The notes under the pieces are model-generated. The model was given only the letters and a program-made list of their open reading frames with translations. It made no database searches and had not been told where the DNA came from. This document shows, piece by piece, positions 32,576-46,144 of a DNA stretch of 64,000 nt. The position numbers were made by a program, and so were the translations under genes. Source of the stretch: Lophius americanus (taxonomy: Eukaryota > Chordata > Actinopteri > Lophiiformes > Lophiidae); NCBI GenBank assembly GCA_037951165.1, contig JBBDHG010000097.1, positions 2,296,501-2,360,500 of the forward strand, in the 5' to 3' direction. The number at the start of each line of letters is the position of its first letter. Within the stretch, counting starts at the first letter, position 1.

Positions 32576-34689
32576 CCTGTTTTCAGGGTCGTCACCTTTT
32601 CAACTTCGTCCAAGATGGTTTTAAGTTAGTTTAATTATCCTCTAAAATTCTTAATCAACACATTTGGAGGAACATGGTTTTCACTGGACAGGAAGCCAAA
32701 TGTAGTAAATCTTACCTAAATAAGTTCTAACAAAATTACTGAGTGCTGAAACAAAACCATCCAATAATGTGGAACACTTTCCATCACCTTTTTCAATTGT
32801 TTGGCACTGATGAGGGGGAAAATATAATTCAAATGGAGGATGTTACTCAAAAAAAATTGAGAGCCAGTGATAAACCGTGTATCATAATGCTAAAATGTTT
32901 TCTTCTTTTGGTCCTTTTTGTTGTTTTCTTCAGGCTTATCAGTGATTTATCCAGTGGCTGGATTCACACACTGACATTTATCTCTCCAGAATAAACGCCG
33001 TGTTCCTCCTGTTTTCACTGAGGCCAGATGATAATAAAGAAGTTTCACCATCAACATTCTGCCGGCCACCGTCACTCCATCTTCTCTGAGCCTGAGAGTG
33101 TGGGAGCAGGAGGGACGGAGGAGGAGGAGGAGGAGGAGGAGGAGGAGCGATAAGAAGGAGACTGCATGTCTGTGCGCATGTCTGTGCTTATAGTCTGTAA
33201 ACCCTTATGATTCACTTCATTCACTCACATCCTCTTACACAACACAAATGTCTACTTTGATTAGACTGCTATAAATAAAACAATAATAATAATAATAATA
33301 GTTTTTATTCCGTCATGAACACATTTGTGGTGTTTGAAATTTATACTAACACGGATTTACACACATTTTTACATCTTCTGCCCAGGATTAGGTTTTTAAA
33401 AAATCTATCCTGATCAGCTCAGAGGACGTTCCTGAGTCATAAAATATTATAGACTAATATAAATGTAGATTTTTACTGACCTAATGGTTTTGACAAACAA
33501 TGTTGCAAATAAATAATCAGAAATAGCATGACAATAAATCATAGCATAATAAATATTTAATGAACAATTACAACAAATAATGACAATAATAACAGCTACA
33601 TCTTGATTTTATCAGATATTTGATTTTAGCAATAATAATTTAATAATGTTTTTTAATTAATCAAATTCTCATAATTTGATTTTTTTTGTATTACAAAATA
33701 AATGATCCACTTTGCATTTAGTATATGGCCCTAGTTTTATCAGGGCCATTCTGTAAAAAATAAAAACCAAATAGGCAAAATAAGAATTAACTAGTAAAAT
33801 AATTCTTATGATGCTAGTTATATACTGTATATTTTAGATCTACAGACTATTGAACAGTTTGGTTTTTATATTGTTTGTGTGGTTTTCAGCATAATTAATG
33901 ATCTGTTATCCACAGTTAGAAATGAACATTTATGCACTATTTCTATCTATATGCTTCATTGGGCTTTACCCACATGGACAGAAGTGTGCACTATTGTTAG
34001 ACAAAATACCTCAACCCTTATTTCCACTCTCAATCAGGGACGTTATTTAAACAAACATTATCCATAACCTGATCATATCAGAAATGTATTTATTTTCAAA
34101 AGTTTACTTTAGGATTTAAGACATTTTGTTTTTTCCCTACAGTGTTTGCCAATTAATGGAAAATTAGACCAACAGAGAGAAAATAAAAAGTTTGAACCCA
34201 AGATGCCAGAATGAAAGCATAACCTTTTGCTATGCGTGAATATTTTCTCTGATGCCAGTGTGACCAAAACCGAGTTGACTATAAGTTTTATCAGGTTTCA
34301 CTGTGGATATTTTCATTTTATGATTTACAAATGTTGTGTATAAACTGAATTTTAAACATATTATAGTATAGTATAATTCCCCACAAATACACAACTGTTT
34401 TCTTAAACTGAAGCCATTTATATAAATCACAGCCAAAATAAGATAAAAAAGCCAAAGCCATAAATGTCCCTAGTGAGGCGTAGGGTTAACCTCGTCTTCC
34501 TCCTGTTCGGTGAGCAGTGACAGGCCGAGGACTCTGGATTACACGGAGGTGGCTGGGAGCCGGCAGGGAGCCGGCAGGGCAGCAATGCAACCACCAAATA
34601 TGTGAATGTGTGTTTTTAGGTGAGGGAATGTGTACATGTAATCACACAACCATTTTTCTGTTTATATCTGAGTTGCTATAGGTAAACCA

Positions 34690-34780
34690 AAGCTGCTGTA
34701 TTTTTACCTCCGCCACGGAGGTTCAGTTTTCGCCTGTGTTTATCTGAGGGAAGACGTGTCATCAAGTTTCTGTTTTTGTG
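34690..34780. repeat. Dispersed repeat (TTTACCTCCGCCACGGAGGTT)
   Basis: The palindromic start ACCTCCGCCACGGAGGT followed by GTTTTCGCCTGTGTTTATC matches a common fish dispersed repeat. The remainder is not delimited. Confidence 0.4.
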
Positions 34781-36334
34781 TGTCTGCTTTGATTTCAGTG
34801 GTGGGTGCAAGACCTTCTTCTTGGACAGAAATCTCTCAAAAAACACAATATATGATGTTTTGCTTTGGGATGAAGCGCCTCCCGCTGTTTGTGCAGTGGT
34901 CATGCTTAAGTAGTTGAATTTAACCCTACAGGTACCTTATATAGTTCTGAACAATAAATATAGATAGATTTATTATTAAAAAAAATGACATCTATTCCGT
35001 AACATATGCTTACTCAGACTTTTACTTAGACATACTTTATTGATCCCAAATGGGAAATTGGCTTTACTGTAAGGAGTCCTTGTTCACATGCATCTAGAAT
35101 AGTTAGGGAAATCTCCCTACTTTTTCATTTAAATGAAATATGTCTGCCCAAGTTTTCCATCTGTTACATAACTACACCGTGTTTTAGTCATTGAGACCTA
35201 CATAACCACTAAACACATCGAGGGGGACGATGTGTCTTGATTGAACAAGTTATTATATGAGCAACATGTTGCCCCAAGAAGATATGTTCCCACCAGATAA
35301 TTACTCTTTCTAACAAGAAAATAGCTATTTTAGATAAAAGCTTAGCCATTAAAAAGAGACACCAAAAGAGATATTGAAGGAAAAAATGTCCATTTACACA
35401 TTTATACATTTCATTAACTTCTTCCCACAAGAGAGAAAGATCTTTTGGCAGCAAATGGGACCAACAGAGTATGAGGCAGATGGTTTTAATGTAATGACTA
35501 TCACCTTTAGGGTCTTATTCATTAACAATGGATCACAAGTCAATGACACTGACAGTCAGCACTTCTTCCCTTACATTCAATGCTGCTGTTTCAACCGGAA
35601 GTGGTAAATATAGCAGTAAAAATAGTTACTTTACTGAAGTAGACTTGAACGTTTGTAGAAAAGACAAAAGTAAAGACTTGAGCATTTCTGTTAGCTTAGT
35701 TCAAAGTTTATTACTATGTAATTACATGTCTGCTGAGTTTATATGCTGTATATGTAGGCCCAGCTGTTTGCCAACACATGTCAGTGTCACCAGAATGCCC
35801 CTGATGTGAGTCAGGGACCCATGATCGGACCACTTTTTTTTCTTTTTTTTTTCTTTTCTTTGCAATTTCTTTGAAATAGCTAATCTAATCAGACTGAGAA
35901 AGAATGTGCCGCTGTCAGTGCAGTGTAAACGTGTGAAGGCCTAAAATGTTTTCAAAAAATGTGACAAAGAAGAAGGCCAAATTTAATATTCTCTTCTACT
36001 TTTTTCCTTTTTCTTTCATTGTCTATTTCTTCCCCATGACACTGTTTTCCAGGCAGAGAAGTTGTTTTTCTCATGGTAGGTGGTATTTTTATCCAAGTAT
36101 TTAGAAATAAATTGACCAATAATTCTCCGCCTCCTGACACACAGAAGAGTGGATTTTTCTCAGTGACAGTGGGCGAGTTCTACGTTCCTGCATTTAAACT
36201 CAGGCTATTTTTGGACAGCCTCTCACAGGGACCTCTTTTCACCACAGTTACCCACACTGCACTGGGGTTTCAAGGGAAACCACACTCCAAGAGACTGTGG
36301 GTTGCTGTGTTTATTTTCAAGGGAATGTTGCTCT

Positions 36335-36475
36335 GTGTGTGTGTATGTGTGTGTGAGCGTACGTGTGCATGCATTTGCATGCATGTGTGCGTGCGTGTGT
36401 GTGTGCATTTGTGTCTACATGTGTATGTGCCTTCGTGTGCATGCATGTGTGTGCGTGCATGTGTGTGTGTGTCTG
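36335..36475. repeat. GT/GCAT-rich degenerate microsatellite
   Basis: Mixed GTGT, GCATGCAT and GCGT units. Open frames across it (runs of V, C, M) are products of the repeat. Confidence 0.85.
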
Positions 36476-36914
36476 TGGGAGAGGAAAATATGTAGAAACG
36501 GTTCGACCACAGACTTCCTCTGAGAGAGCACCATGTCAACCCCCACATCCATTTACTGACACACACTGCAGCACACTGTGGATAAGTAAAGGAAGCAGAG
36601 TGAAGTTAAGTGGAAATTCAGACTCGCCTTAGAATCGACAGCAAGTCCAGAAAAGCAGCCCCTCGCTATAGGGTCGCTTTAGAGACCGCATGGATGATTT
36701 TCATTGGTGCACCAAACTGCATTTATCTTCCTGCACCACATACGATGGTTAGTTCTCTTTTGTTGAAAAGATACTGACACAATATAAACTAATCAAATAC
36801 TTTTATTTGACAGCTGTAGATAACAAATGCTTTGCAAGTGTGTGATCTCATAAATAACTAGAGAAAAAGGACGTAGAGAAGTCATTAACGACTTGATCCG
36901 ACATCTTTGGTTGA

Positions 36915-37215
36915 TTAAAAGCTCTCTGTGAATCCTGAGATGATATGGTTAGAGTCTGTACGACCTTTGACTGCTGTTCAATCAACTTAAAAGTAACCAG
37001 AGGGCATTCCTCCACCAAACAAATGTATGAATCCTAGTATCATCAAGTCATACCAGTCAGAGGCAGAGCTGGCCGGGTCACGGCAGAACAGGCCGGTGAA
37101 GACGGCCGAGTCATATTTAAGTACTTTAGTGTCAAAACTTTGGGCGAAAGTTACAGCTTTCTGTGCATTCTGTAATGATGTGTTCAGAGTCTGTAGGATC
37201 TTTGCCTGCTACCAG
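36915..37215. repeat. Two-copy direct duplication, ~235 bp apart
   Basis: Segments near 36918-36978 and 37155-37215 share the pattern CT.TCTGTG.ATnCTG, GAGATGATATGG/TAATGATGTGTT, AGAGTCTGTA.GA.CTTTG and CTGCT. They look like a diverged tandem unit of an unassigned element. Confidence 0.4.
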
Positions 37216-38749
37216 TGAGAGAAAAACAGGTCGACAGGACTTTCAAGACAAAAAAAAAGTCTTGCAAAAAGATTCCCCAAGCTTTCTTCCCAACATCATT
37301 GAGTGATTCTTCATTGATTTCTGTCATTAGAGTGGAAAGTATAGTGTTATTATCACAAAAAGATTTCACCGCACCTGAATGCACCGTCCCTCTGGTTGGA
37401 CAGAGTGAGTAGCTTATTATTGCTTGGGGCCATTTTTAAATTTTTAAAGTTTTGGAACATGTCTTGTTTAGTGTAGTAATTCACATCAATATCACCTCTT
37501 GCACAAAGTCCAACTCATCTCTGACGATCAACCTTTTGTCCCAGTTTTTCTCAAACATAAATGAAGACAAACCTCAAAACGGTGGATGTAAATGTCGGCA
37601 GGACTGTCCCGTTTAAAGCTGCTGCAGGTTCAGTCATATGAGCCGTCAGACTCATCAAAGGGCGGTTGTAGTTGTATCGCCAACCTGCCTCTTGGTTTAA
37701 TTGTCTCGTCAGACCTTAGAATGGCTTGTTATTAATACATTTATACAAATAAGAGCACTGGTATAGTTGTACACATCACATCATCAATTATTATATTGAG
37801 GCTTAGTGCTTTAAACTAAGTGCCTATAGCATCTTTTTACATAAACCAATAGAAAATTCGGATTTATCATTTTCACTTAATTTGTAGGAAGGTAAAATCA
37901 AGGGTTTGTCCAATAAAATACATAAATACAGGGCTATAACCAGGGTCTCATTCTCAAGATGCGGGCTGAGCCTACCCCTTATTTCACCCATAACTTAATC
38001 CCCCCCACCTACCATCTGTCTGTCCACGCCACATAGAGGGTAAAATGTTGCAGACGATGAGAACTGGTCATTTAACTAAAGGACATTGTCATTTTTAACC
38101 TGACGCCTCCGGTCTCTCACCTGATCATGTGACCTCGTAGTCTTTATGGTTTAGACTTGATTGCTTTCTGAGGCGGAGCGGGGACAGAGGGGATGATGGT
38201 TTGGATGAGGTTGCTACCCAGTTTAATTATTTTTAAATACAGGATCACCACCAAAATATCAGTTAGACACAGCAGACGGGCCAAAAAAGGGTCTCCTTGG
38301 CAGAGGACATGTCAGTCAGGATTGTCCATCACCATAAGCAAAGTGATCTTCAGGATGAATTAGTCTATTCCTGAGGGGAGTTAAGGCACCGATTTGTCAC
38401 CTATCTGTCCACTTATGAACCAAATGTAAAGGATTACATCAGAGTCTTTTGTAAAACTAGGTCACAGAAGCGCTGCAACTTCAAACTGCTAGCGAGTGTC
38501 CGCTCACCAAAATGCTGACATATCTCTTCTCCATGAAAAGAAACTATGGGAAAATAATTTCTTTGCATATTTCTTTTTCATTTATTTATTTCCTATCTTG
38601 GAAACCCAATCTCTTAACCGTTTTGGTAAAACGTGTCTTTAGGAGACTTTTTGAGCCTTATTAGACTATTTCTAGTTGTATCACAAAACACATGATTCTA
38701 CTTGGTAAGGCCTCACATACTTTAATATGCCCCTTTAATAAAAGAAAAA

Positions 38750-38935
38750 GAATCCTACTTATCAATTGGCCCCTTTGACCTCTGGTTCCCCCCAGGGCTC
38801 CGTCCTTGGCCCCTTACTCCTTATTATATACATGTTGCTACTGGGTCATATTATGAACAGGTTTGGTGGCACATAGTTTCCAATAAGAAATAGAGAGCCA
38901 AAATGTGCTCAACCAAACAACAGACTAGGATGTTA
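38750..38935 (+). pseudogene. L2-like LINE RT fragment
   Basis: CCCCCAGGGCTCCGTCCTTG and GCCCCTTACTCCTTATTATA read in part as PQGSVLGPLL.IIYML, the conserved PQGS-LGPLLF segment of the RT. It is followed by AATAAGAAATA and AAAATGTGCTCAACCAAAC, as at 31.7 kb. Confidence 0.6.
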
Positions 38936-40064
38936 AAGGGTTATTAAAGGTGAAGTACGTAAAAGTTTGATTACAATAAATAGTAGAGCTCGGGTCGCCC
39001 CCGCCAGCCAAGAATCTATGGAACCATAGATTCAAGTTTTCAAGTATAGACATTTTTTCCTTCATAAAGTAATAGGTCACAGATAGCCACTATTATTCTT
39101 TGTTCCTTAATGCAGAAGCTCTGTAAAACTAACAGTTGGTGTTACGCCGAGGTCTGCATCCCTGCCAAGAATCAAATGCGTACATTATTGAAGTTGCAAT
39201 CCACCTTTGTCCCCAAATCTTTCAAAGCCATTCCAGAGCCTGTCACAGCCCACTGCTGCAAAGGTACGCTCCCTGTGTGGGCCAGCCAGCACCAGGGAGA
39301 AATCCTGTGAGGATCGAGGGCTTGCAGATACTCCTCAGAAAAATTTAAACGAATCTTGGGTCAAACTTATTTTTCAGCACAAGAAAAAGCAAAGATGGGT
39401 GAAGACCAAACCATCTAAGAAGGGGAAAAATCTACAAACGACTTGTGAAAATGGTGAGGGGTAAACTGTTGGAGTCTGCAAAGTCTGCATTTGGGTTCGG
39501 CTCACCTACAACTTCACAGTGTATCATTTTGACACTTGGATAGGGAGGGATGAGCTGCGCCATAATAAAGATTGCAATCTGGAACTTCACCACTAGAGGC
39601 CACAACATCTTATCCACTAAACCAACAACATTGAGAGACAAAGACCATTTCCCCACCATTTCTGTCTGTCCTGCTTAAGCTACATCCTGGATTTGGATGA
39701 ACATTAGAAGAAGGGTCTTGCTTGTAGCGAGGAAGAGTTCACACAATTGTGGTGTCCTAAGGAGAAATCACATTTTGTGACATATCGGCTTTGTTGAATA
39801 ACAATCAAACTAATAATGATACTAATGTGATTCCAGATACGGTGAAGGAGTTAGATCAGGAGTCTCAAACTATGAGTTAACTGTGATGTTAAGGTTCTCT
39901 CTGAGAGCTGTGTAATCTAATTCTTATCACGAATAAGAATTATTATACGACGTATCTCGTCATTATGAGTAACTCTACTGGGCCTTATGAAAATACTGTA
40001 TGAGCTTAATTGTCTATTTTCATCCTTTAGAACTTAATACCATTGCCGAGCAGAGACCTGAACA

Positions 40065-40425
40065 CACAAAATAGTGTGTGTGTCGGAGTGTGTCCATGCG
40101 TGTGTGTCTTTTTGTTGCGTGTCTGTGTGTCAGTGTGTGAGTGAATGTCTGTTTGTGTGTGTGTGAGTGAATGTTTGTGTGTGTCTGTGTGTGAGTGAAT
40201 GTCTGTGTGTGTCTGTGGGTGTGAGTGAATGTCTGTGTTTGTGTGTGTGTGAGTGAATGTTTGTGTGTGTCTGTGTGTGAGTGAATGTCTGTGTTTGTGG
40301 GTCTGAGTGTGTTTAAATGTCTGTGTGTGTGCGCGTCTGTTTGTGAGTATCTGTGTGTGTGTGTCTGTGTGTGTGCGTGAATGTGTGTGTGAATGCGTGT
40401 GTGTCTGTGGATGTGAGTGATGTAG
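40065..40425. repeat. GTGAGTGAATGTCTGTGT minisatellite
   Basis: About ten repeats of GTGAGTGAATGTnTGTGT with spacer GTGTGTCTGT-type runs; unit 28-36 bp with a partial double-unit pattern. The long histidine/threonine-rich frame on the minus strand is an artefact. Confidence 0.8.
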
Positions 40426-40503
40426 AGGGATGTGATGGCATAATGCCTCTCATTCAGCCTAGTGCCAACCATCTAGTCAGCAAAATGCCCAATGCTGCGC
40501 TCG

Positions 40504-40504
<1 letters not shown>

Positions 40505-40534
<30 letters not shown>
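40505..40534. repeat. (GT)n microsatellite
   Basis: About 14 GT units followed by a G-rich stretch GGGAGGGTGGCGGGGGGTTG. Confidence 0.95.
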
Positions 40535-41261
40535 GGAGGGTGGCGGGGGGTTGGGGGACTGGAGTAACGACATTATAATTCATAAGAATGTTACGTGAAT
40601 GACCATGAGAGTGTCTGATTCAGCAGCATGTCACACACAACTCTTTCCTTTACTCTCCATTTCCTTCTTGTCTTTCTTAACTTCCCTGCTGTTTCTTTGT
40701 CCTTTTATCACTTCCTTCCTTTCCTTGCCTTCTTTCCTTTCTTCTAGTCTTTCTTCCTTTCCTGCTTTTTCAGTTTTCCATTGAAAATAAATCAAAAATA
40801 TTGTTCCCTTCACGTCTTAGAAAAACAGTTTGATGTAAACATTATCATGAATAGTGGTGAGTAGAAACAAGTACTGGTATATAAATAATAATTAGGCGGT
40901 TTTAATCAGTAGTAGTAGTAAACAAGCAGTAAACAAAGAGAAGCCCGGACAAAATGTCAGTAAAGTCAGGTCACATGACTCTTCTCTGATTCACACTCCC
41001 TCTCTACGGCGCACTGACAGACACCGCTGCATGTTCACAGCCAACAACACAATACCAATCTGGTGAAAAACACTCCAGTACAGACATCCTGATGTCACAG
41101 AAATAAAAGAAACGGTAATGGAGAAGAGAGAGTCAGAGGCAAGAGTTTGTCATATCGGAATTTCAATGATCATTTATTTAACAATAACAATTTGTTCATA
41201 CTCTCTGAGTATTATTATAACTTAATGACGATAAGACATGTATTATGTGTATATCAAATAT

Positions 41262-41345
41262 ACATCAATCAGCCATTACATTATAACATTGACTATCTGG
41301 TTACCATGGTTACCAGTCAGTGGCTGGGATATATTAGGTATCGAG
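41262..41345 (+). repeat. Tip of the CAGCCATAACATTA repeat family
   Basis: ACATCAATCAGCCATTACAT followed by TATAACATTGAC matches the start of the element at 25608. Confidence 0.45.
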
Positions 41346-42384
41346 TTTTTTTTTTTCCCATCCTGATATTGTTGTGTTGGAAACAGGAAACATGTTCAAG
41401 TATCCCAGAACTACAGGTTTTATGGTACAGGTGAAATAAAATTCATAGTTTGGATCAGATCCTTTCTTTTCAGATAATTTTTCAGGTCAGCAACAATAAA
41501 ACAAAAGAAAAAAAAGAGAAAGAAAACAGGATCGGCAAATTAGATATATATATAAGTGTTAGGGAAATGAAAATAAAACCTTTGCCCCATTTTTTTCCAG
41601 ACGTCTTTCCTCATGTTATGTCTGACACGGTTCTGTCTGAAGGAAAATATAGCATAACCAGGTAGATTATAAGAATATAAAGATCCTGCTGGACCTGAAT
41701 GGGAAGATTCTGGGATTTAGACTCGCACCTGAGCGTGCCGGGATCCTCCGTCATTTAACAGAACGGTCCTTTGATGAACCCATAAATATTCACATAAGAC
41801 AACTGAGACTCTTCCAGCATAAGTGGTGTCCATTTATTCAATAGAAGACAAGAAGGGTTTCTGTATAATTAAAACACTTCTGAGCACACCCTTCTGTGTA
41901 ATAACAAACCTTTAATAACCTTAAATGAAGCATAAGGTTATTAAATCACCTCTCAATGGTTGAGAATGTATCCTTCTACATGAGGAGTATAAGCCATTTA
42001 GATGGAAGAGATAGTTTTTTTCTATTTTAGTTTAATAAAATATTCTTATTCACATTTGTAAGATTATAGAATATCTCTAGGAAGAACTAGGATAAGACAA
42101 AAGTTTTAGAGCGAGCCATATGTGGAAAAAAGGGTAATAGAGACAGAAGGACCTGATCACCAACAGAGGAGAGAGAGGGAGGGAGAGAGATAAATAAAGG
42201 AGAGAGGGATATAATCAGTGTGTAGTGTGTGTGTCAGGCAGCAGGTATAATGGCAGCAGGTGGAAACAAAGTGTGTTACTGGCCTTCTGTTCCTTAACCC
42301 ACCCTCACTTAAACCACCTGTTAAATGAATGGAAGAAGACGAGATCACACTCCCTCCTTCGGCCTGTAATTACGCCAGTGATGA

Positions 42385-43350
42385 AGAACTCGGGTCCTTT
42401 ATACTTGAGTTAAAGAAGTGATACCACACTGTGAAAATATTCTGTTACAAGTAAGTCCTGCATTCAAGGACGTAAGAATCATAAGATTTATTTACTGTAC
42501 ATAAGTACAAATCTGAGGTACTGTAGTTGTACTTTACTCAATTATTTCTATTTCATGCAGTGTTTTTCAATGTTTGATTAAAATGTTCCTATTTCTGAAG
42601 ATAAAGAAATAATTTAAAAACACTTTTAAAAATATGACAGTAAAACACGAAGAGGAAGCGTTCTATTGCCCAATGAATACTTTTACTCTGATAGTCATGT
42701 ACATTTTGCTGGTACCACGAACAAACTTTGTATTTCTTTTATTATAGCGGAGTATTTTCACAGTCTGATACCAGTACTTTTACACAAATAAAGCAGCTGA
42801 ATAATTCATAGTCTTGGTTTTCCTGCTGTTGAGTAGTTAAATCTCTAAAATCGTTATATCTGAAAAGGGAATATTTCAAAAATAATCAGAACGTTGCGGT
42901 AGGCAGGTTTTAAAATGTTGATATTTATTTAAAGAAGTAGGAACTTTTCAGTGGTTGATAAAAATATTCGGATCCTGTATTGGAGTAAAAGTACAAATAA
43001 CATACTGTGAAAATACTCTACAAGTAAAATTCACACACTCAAAGCATTACTAAAATAAACGCATACAGTCAGTTTCAGAATGTATTCACACCCCTCCACA
43101 TTTTTCACACATTACATTTAAAAAGAAAAATGTGAAGTATCAGATTGACGTAAGTGTTCAGAGCTTTAACTATTACTCTAGAAATTCAACTCAGGCACCT
43201 CTCATTCTTCATGATCATCTTTGAGTATTCTCAAAGAAGCGTACTTAAAGTGTCACCGTAAAATGTGCAGTAGAATGATTACTCTCAGTGTTTTACTAAT
43301 ATTTATAATGATTCTGAATGAATATTAAATCTGCATTAATGAGGAGAATT
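42385..43350. repeat. Two or more MITE-like copies (tACTGTGAAAATACTCTnTACAAGTAA)
   Basis: CACACTGTGAAAATATTCTG, TTACAAGTAAGTCCTGCATT and TGAGGTACTGTAGTTGTACT (42425-42540), then again ATACTGTGAAAATACTCTAC and AAGTAAAATTCACAC (43000-43035), show repeated insertion of one family. A related block AAAATGTGCAGTAGAATGAT is near 43260. Confidence 0.5.
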
Positions 43351-43487
43351 CAGTCGCCACACAAACGAGACAGCAGAGGGAAAAATTATTTTTGTCTTTT
43401 TTATCCTCATGGGACAAAGTAGAAGATTTATTTTAAGTGACTTTTACATTAAGGCTTGATAAATGCATTGTTTTGTATACACACTGT

Positions 43488-43980
43488 AAAAATTAAACTC
43501 AAACAAAATACTTCAACTGGTAACACTCAATTAATTAATAAGCCAAAACCGAAAATATTTGATTTAATTTCGGTTTGATTTAATTGATTTAATTTCTTTT
43601 TCATCATCCACAACTTTCTTTTTACAGCGCAAGATTCGACCCGAAAAGCATAGAAAGGTCGATTCCAGCTTTGGAAATTCTTCAAATCTTTTCCCCAAAA
43701 ACTTTTTCTCACAGTTCTACCTTCAAATATCTCAAACATGAAACAGTAAATATTTGTTTATTGTTGTTGCACAAATCTGACATTATCTAATTCATGGAGT
43801 GTTTTAAGACAAATATGACGCACTGTAAAAAACCAAACTGTTTGTGATTTAAAAAGAATATTTCTACGGGTGACACAATTCAACTAATTTTTTCGAAATT
43901 AAATTTTAGACTCAATAATAATTAATTGAATTGGGTGTTACCAGTGAACCAATTATTTTTTCCCAGTGTAAAGGTTTGGG
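43488..43980. repeat. CACTGTAAAAA-ended MITE-like pair
   Basis: ACACTGTAAAAATTAAACTC (43488) and GCACTGTAAAAAACCAAACT (43820) start similar AT-rich blocks with ACTGGTAACACTCAATTAAT and, inverted, AATTGGGTGTTACCAGTGAA. The second ends TTTTTCCCAGTGTAAAGG, giving inverted CACTG...AAAAA ends. Confidence 0.45.
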
Positions 43981-44149
43981 TTAATGTAACTATTTAACGC
44001 TATTGAGAATTTTCAATCTATAAGATCATCGGCGTCCTTTAAGAGCCAATAAAACTTTGAACTCTTAAGAAGTACGGGATTTTTCATATTTCAAAAATCA
44101 CTGTTGGCGCACATACTGTGGTTCTCAGTAAACACCAGTGCATGGAAAA

Positions 44150-44290
44150 ATTGTAATCTGAAAAGTAGAGCTGTCAGACAAATGTAGTGGAGCAGGAAGT
44201 AAAATATTTCCCTCTGAGATGTGGTGGAGTAGAAGTATAAAGAAGCATCAAACTGAAATAATCAAGTAAACCAAGTTACTCTCTACCACT
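44150..44290. repeat. MITE-like fragment (GTAGTGGAGCAGGAAGTAAA)
   Basis: GTAGTGGAGCAGGAAGTAAA, ATGTGGTGGAGTAGAAGTAT and AATCAAGTAAACCAAGTTAC are the other end of the same family as 42385-43350. Confidence 0.45.
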
Positions 44291-45149
44291 GACGGATATA
44301 CGGAACATCTACTGCGGCACTGAAAGTCGGCCAGGTCATCAAAGATGATGTCAAACATGTTGTTTATGAAGTGGGTGTACCTGGGAGAGAAGGTTATTGC
44401 CCTGTAAAAGTCCCAGGCTGACCTACTATACACAGCTTTACGTTTGGTGCATTTTCAAGAAACTCAACGAGTCAGAAGTTGAAAAAAACCCACCATGACT
44501 TCCATCATATGTTTCACACGCAGACCTCCAGCGCTGGAGACTTCATGTTTTTTCTTCATTGAAAACTGATAGGTCTCAGGTTCACTGGCGGTTGGGTGTT
44601 CCATTGTGAGTCGAGCCTTCCCTCGTCTGACTCTCTAACTGCCAGGAGAAACATCATCAAGCCTATGCAAAGCCTCCCCAGTGCTCTAAAACCAGCTCTT
44701 TGTTCGTGTGGCTCTCACAGGCAGGAAAATATGCAAATTCACACACAGGGAGTCACACAGACAGGAGGAGCGAGGATTGCTCAAAGACTAGGGCTCGGTG
44801 TCTATAATCGATCGACCTTAGATATAATGTCAGACCATATCTGCAATGACACTTTTTACAATCCAGATCTAGAATATAGACGCCTCCGTATGGGTGAGCT
44901 CCAGAAGCTCCATCACAGGTCAGTCGCTGCAGATGCTGTAGTTGCCTTTACAATAACTGATGGGAATTCAACCAATTCCCATGCGTCCACGCATTCATTG
45001 ATACAATTCTGCCCATATCGCGACAACTTGTCTGTAAATTTGACCAATCCACATGGTTAATGGAAACCAAGGTTTCTCTAAACGTAACAGGGCCAACCAT
45101 TTCCAGGTGGGATTGATGGGTGGGTATGGAAAAGCTGACCTGACCGAAG

Positions 45150-45600
45150 TTCAGATGTGAAGATGCTGTCGTCCACGACGGTGAGGGTGTATCGCCGAAA
45201 AAAGCTCCAATCCAATGCAATCCCCCTGATTGAACTTCACAAATTAAACATGAATTTAAATCTGAAAAACAGAGTTGTTCATAAAAAAAAAAAAAGCTTC
45301 CACCCCTGAGTAAAAACATATTAACTGTTTAAAGAAAATAAAAATATGATGTGATCGAGTTAGTTCAAATTTGGGCTAAATCATTTTAGCCTTTGGAGAT
45401 GATGCTCTGCCTGGTGTCAGGTATATGCAATAGATCTTTCCCAAAACCCTGTTCTTCCTCGCACAAAGGTCTTCGCGGACGTAAAATTTGAAAATCCACA
45501 AAATGGTTTTTGGAGTTATCAACAAAACAATTTGAGAGGATTTGATAAAAACTACGAATAATCCAACGGGGTTATGAGTCATCATGTCACACCCTGGTGC
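45150..45600. repeat. Dispersed monomer family with GTCGTCC...ATCGCCGAAAAA head
   Basis: GTCGTCCACGACGGTGAGGG and TGTATCGCCGAAAAAAGCTC (45168-45205) match the head at 51220 (GTCGTCCCCGATAGCCACGG, TGTATCCCCGAAAAAACCC). Diverged monomer blocks follow to about 45590. Confidence 0.5.
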
Positions 45601-46144
45601 ATTTATTGGCCAAGCTGAATTCCAACTTAGTTCACTAAGAAACTTTGAAAAGAAATGTTCATGTTTTTTAAAAGAGAAAATATAAAATAATGTAGATCAG
45701 CCCCTTTTAACCGAGTTATCTAATCTAGTCTTGCCCAAGTAATGCCACTAAACTTTATTTGAAGTGAGTTTTCTTGTAATGAAAGGATTTGTATTTAATT
45801 AATTAAAAAACTATAACATCTCAATATTTGCTATGAAAAGCATTTTTAAAATGTTAAAGTCTAACTGATTTTGGAATATGAGTAAATCAAAAGGTCCACA
45901 TATTTTATTTAGCATACATTCAGAAGACTTATTTCCCTCTTCAGGTGAAGTTCTGGTTATATATATACCCATGGCTTTATTTGTGCCTCGTTCTGAGCAG
46001 CAGCTGAGCAAAACAAAATATTCTCCATACCCGATAAATGTATGTCAGAGTTTGCTGTTATCAACAGTAAACTGCGTCATCGTCTCTGGTGTTAATAATA
46101 CCAGTTGTTTTCATCGGCTGATCATATCTATCTATTATCACGGT

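Noticed and set aside
44596..45060. 154-codon plus-strand frame
   Set aside because: No recognisable domain, no splice-site support, no conservation evidence, and it is antisense to the gene in whose intron it lies.
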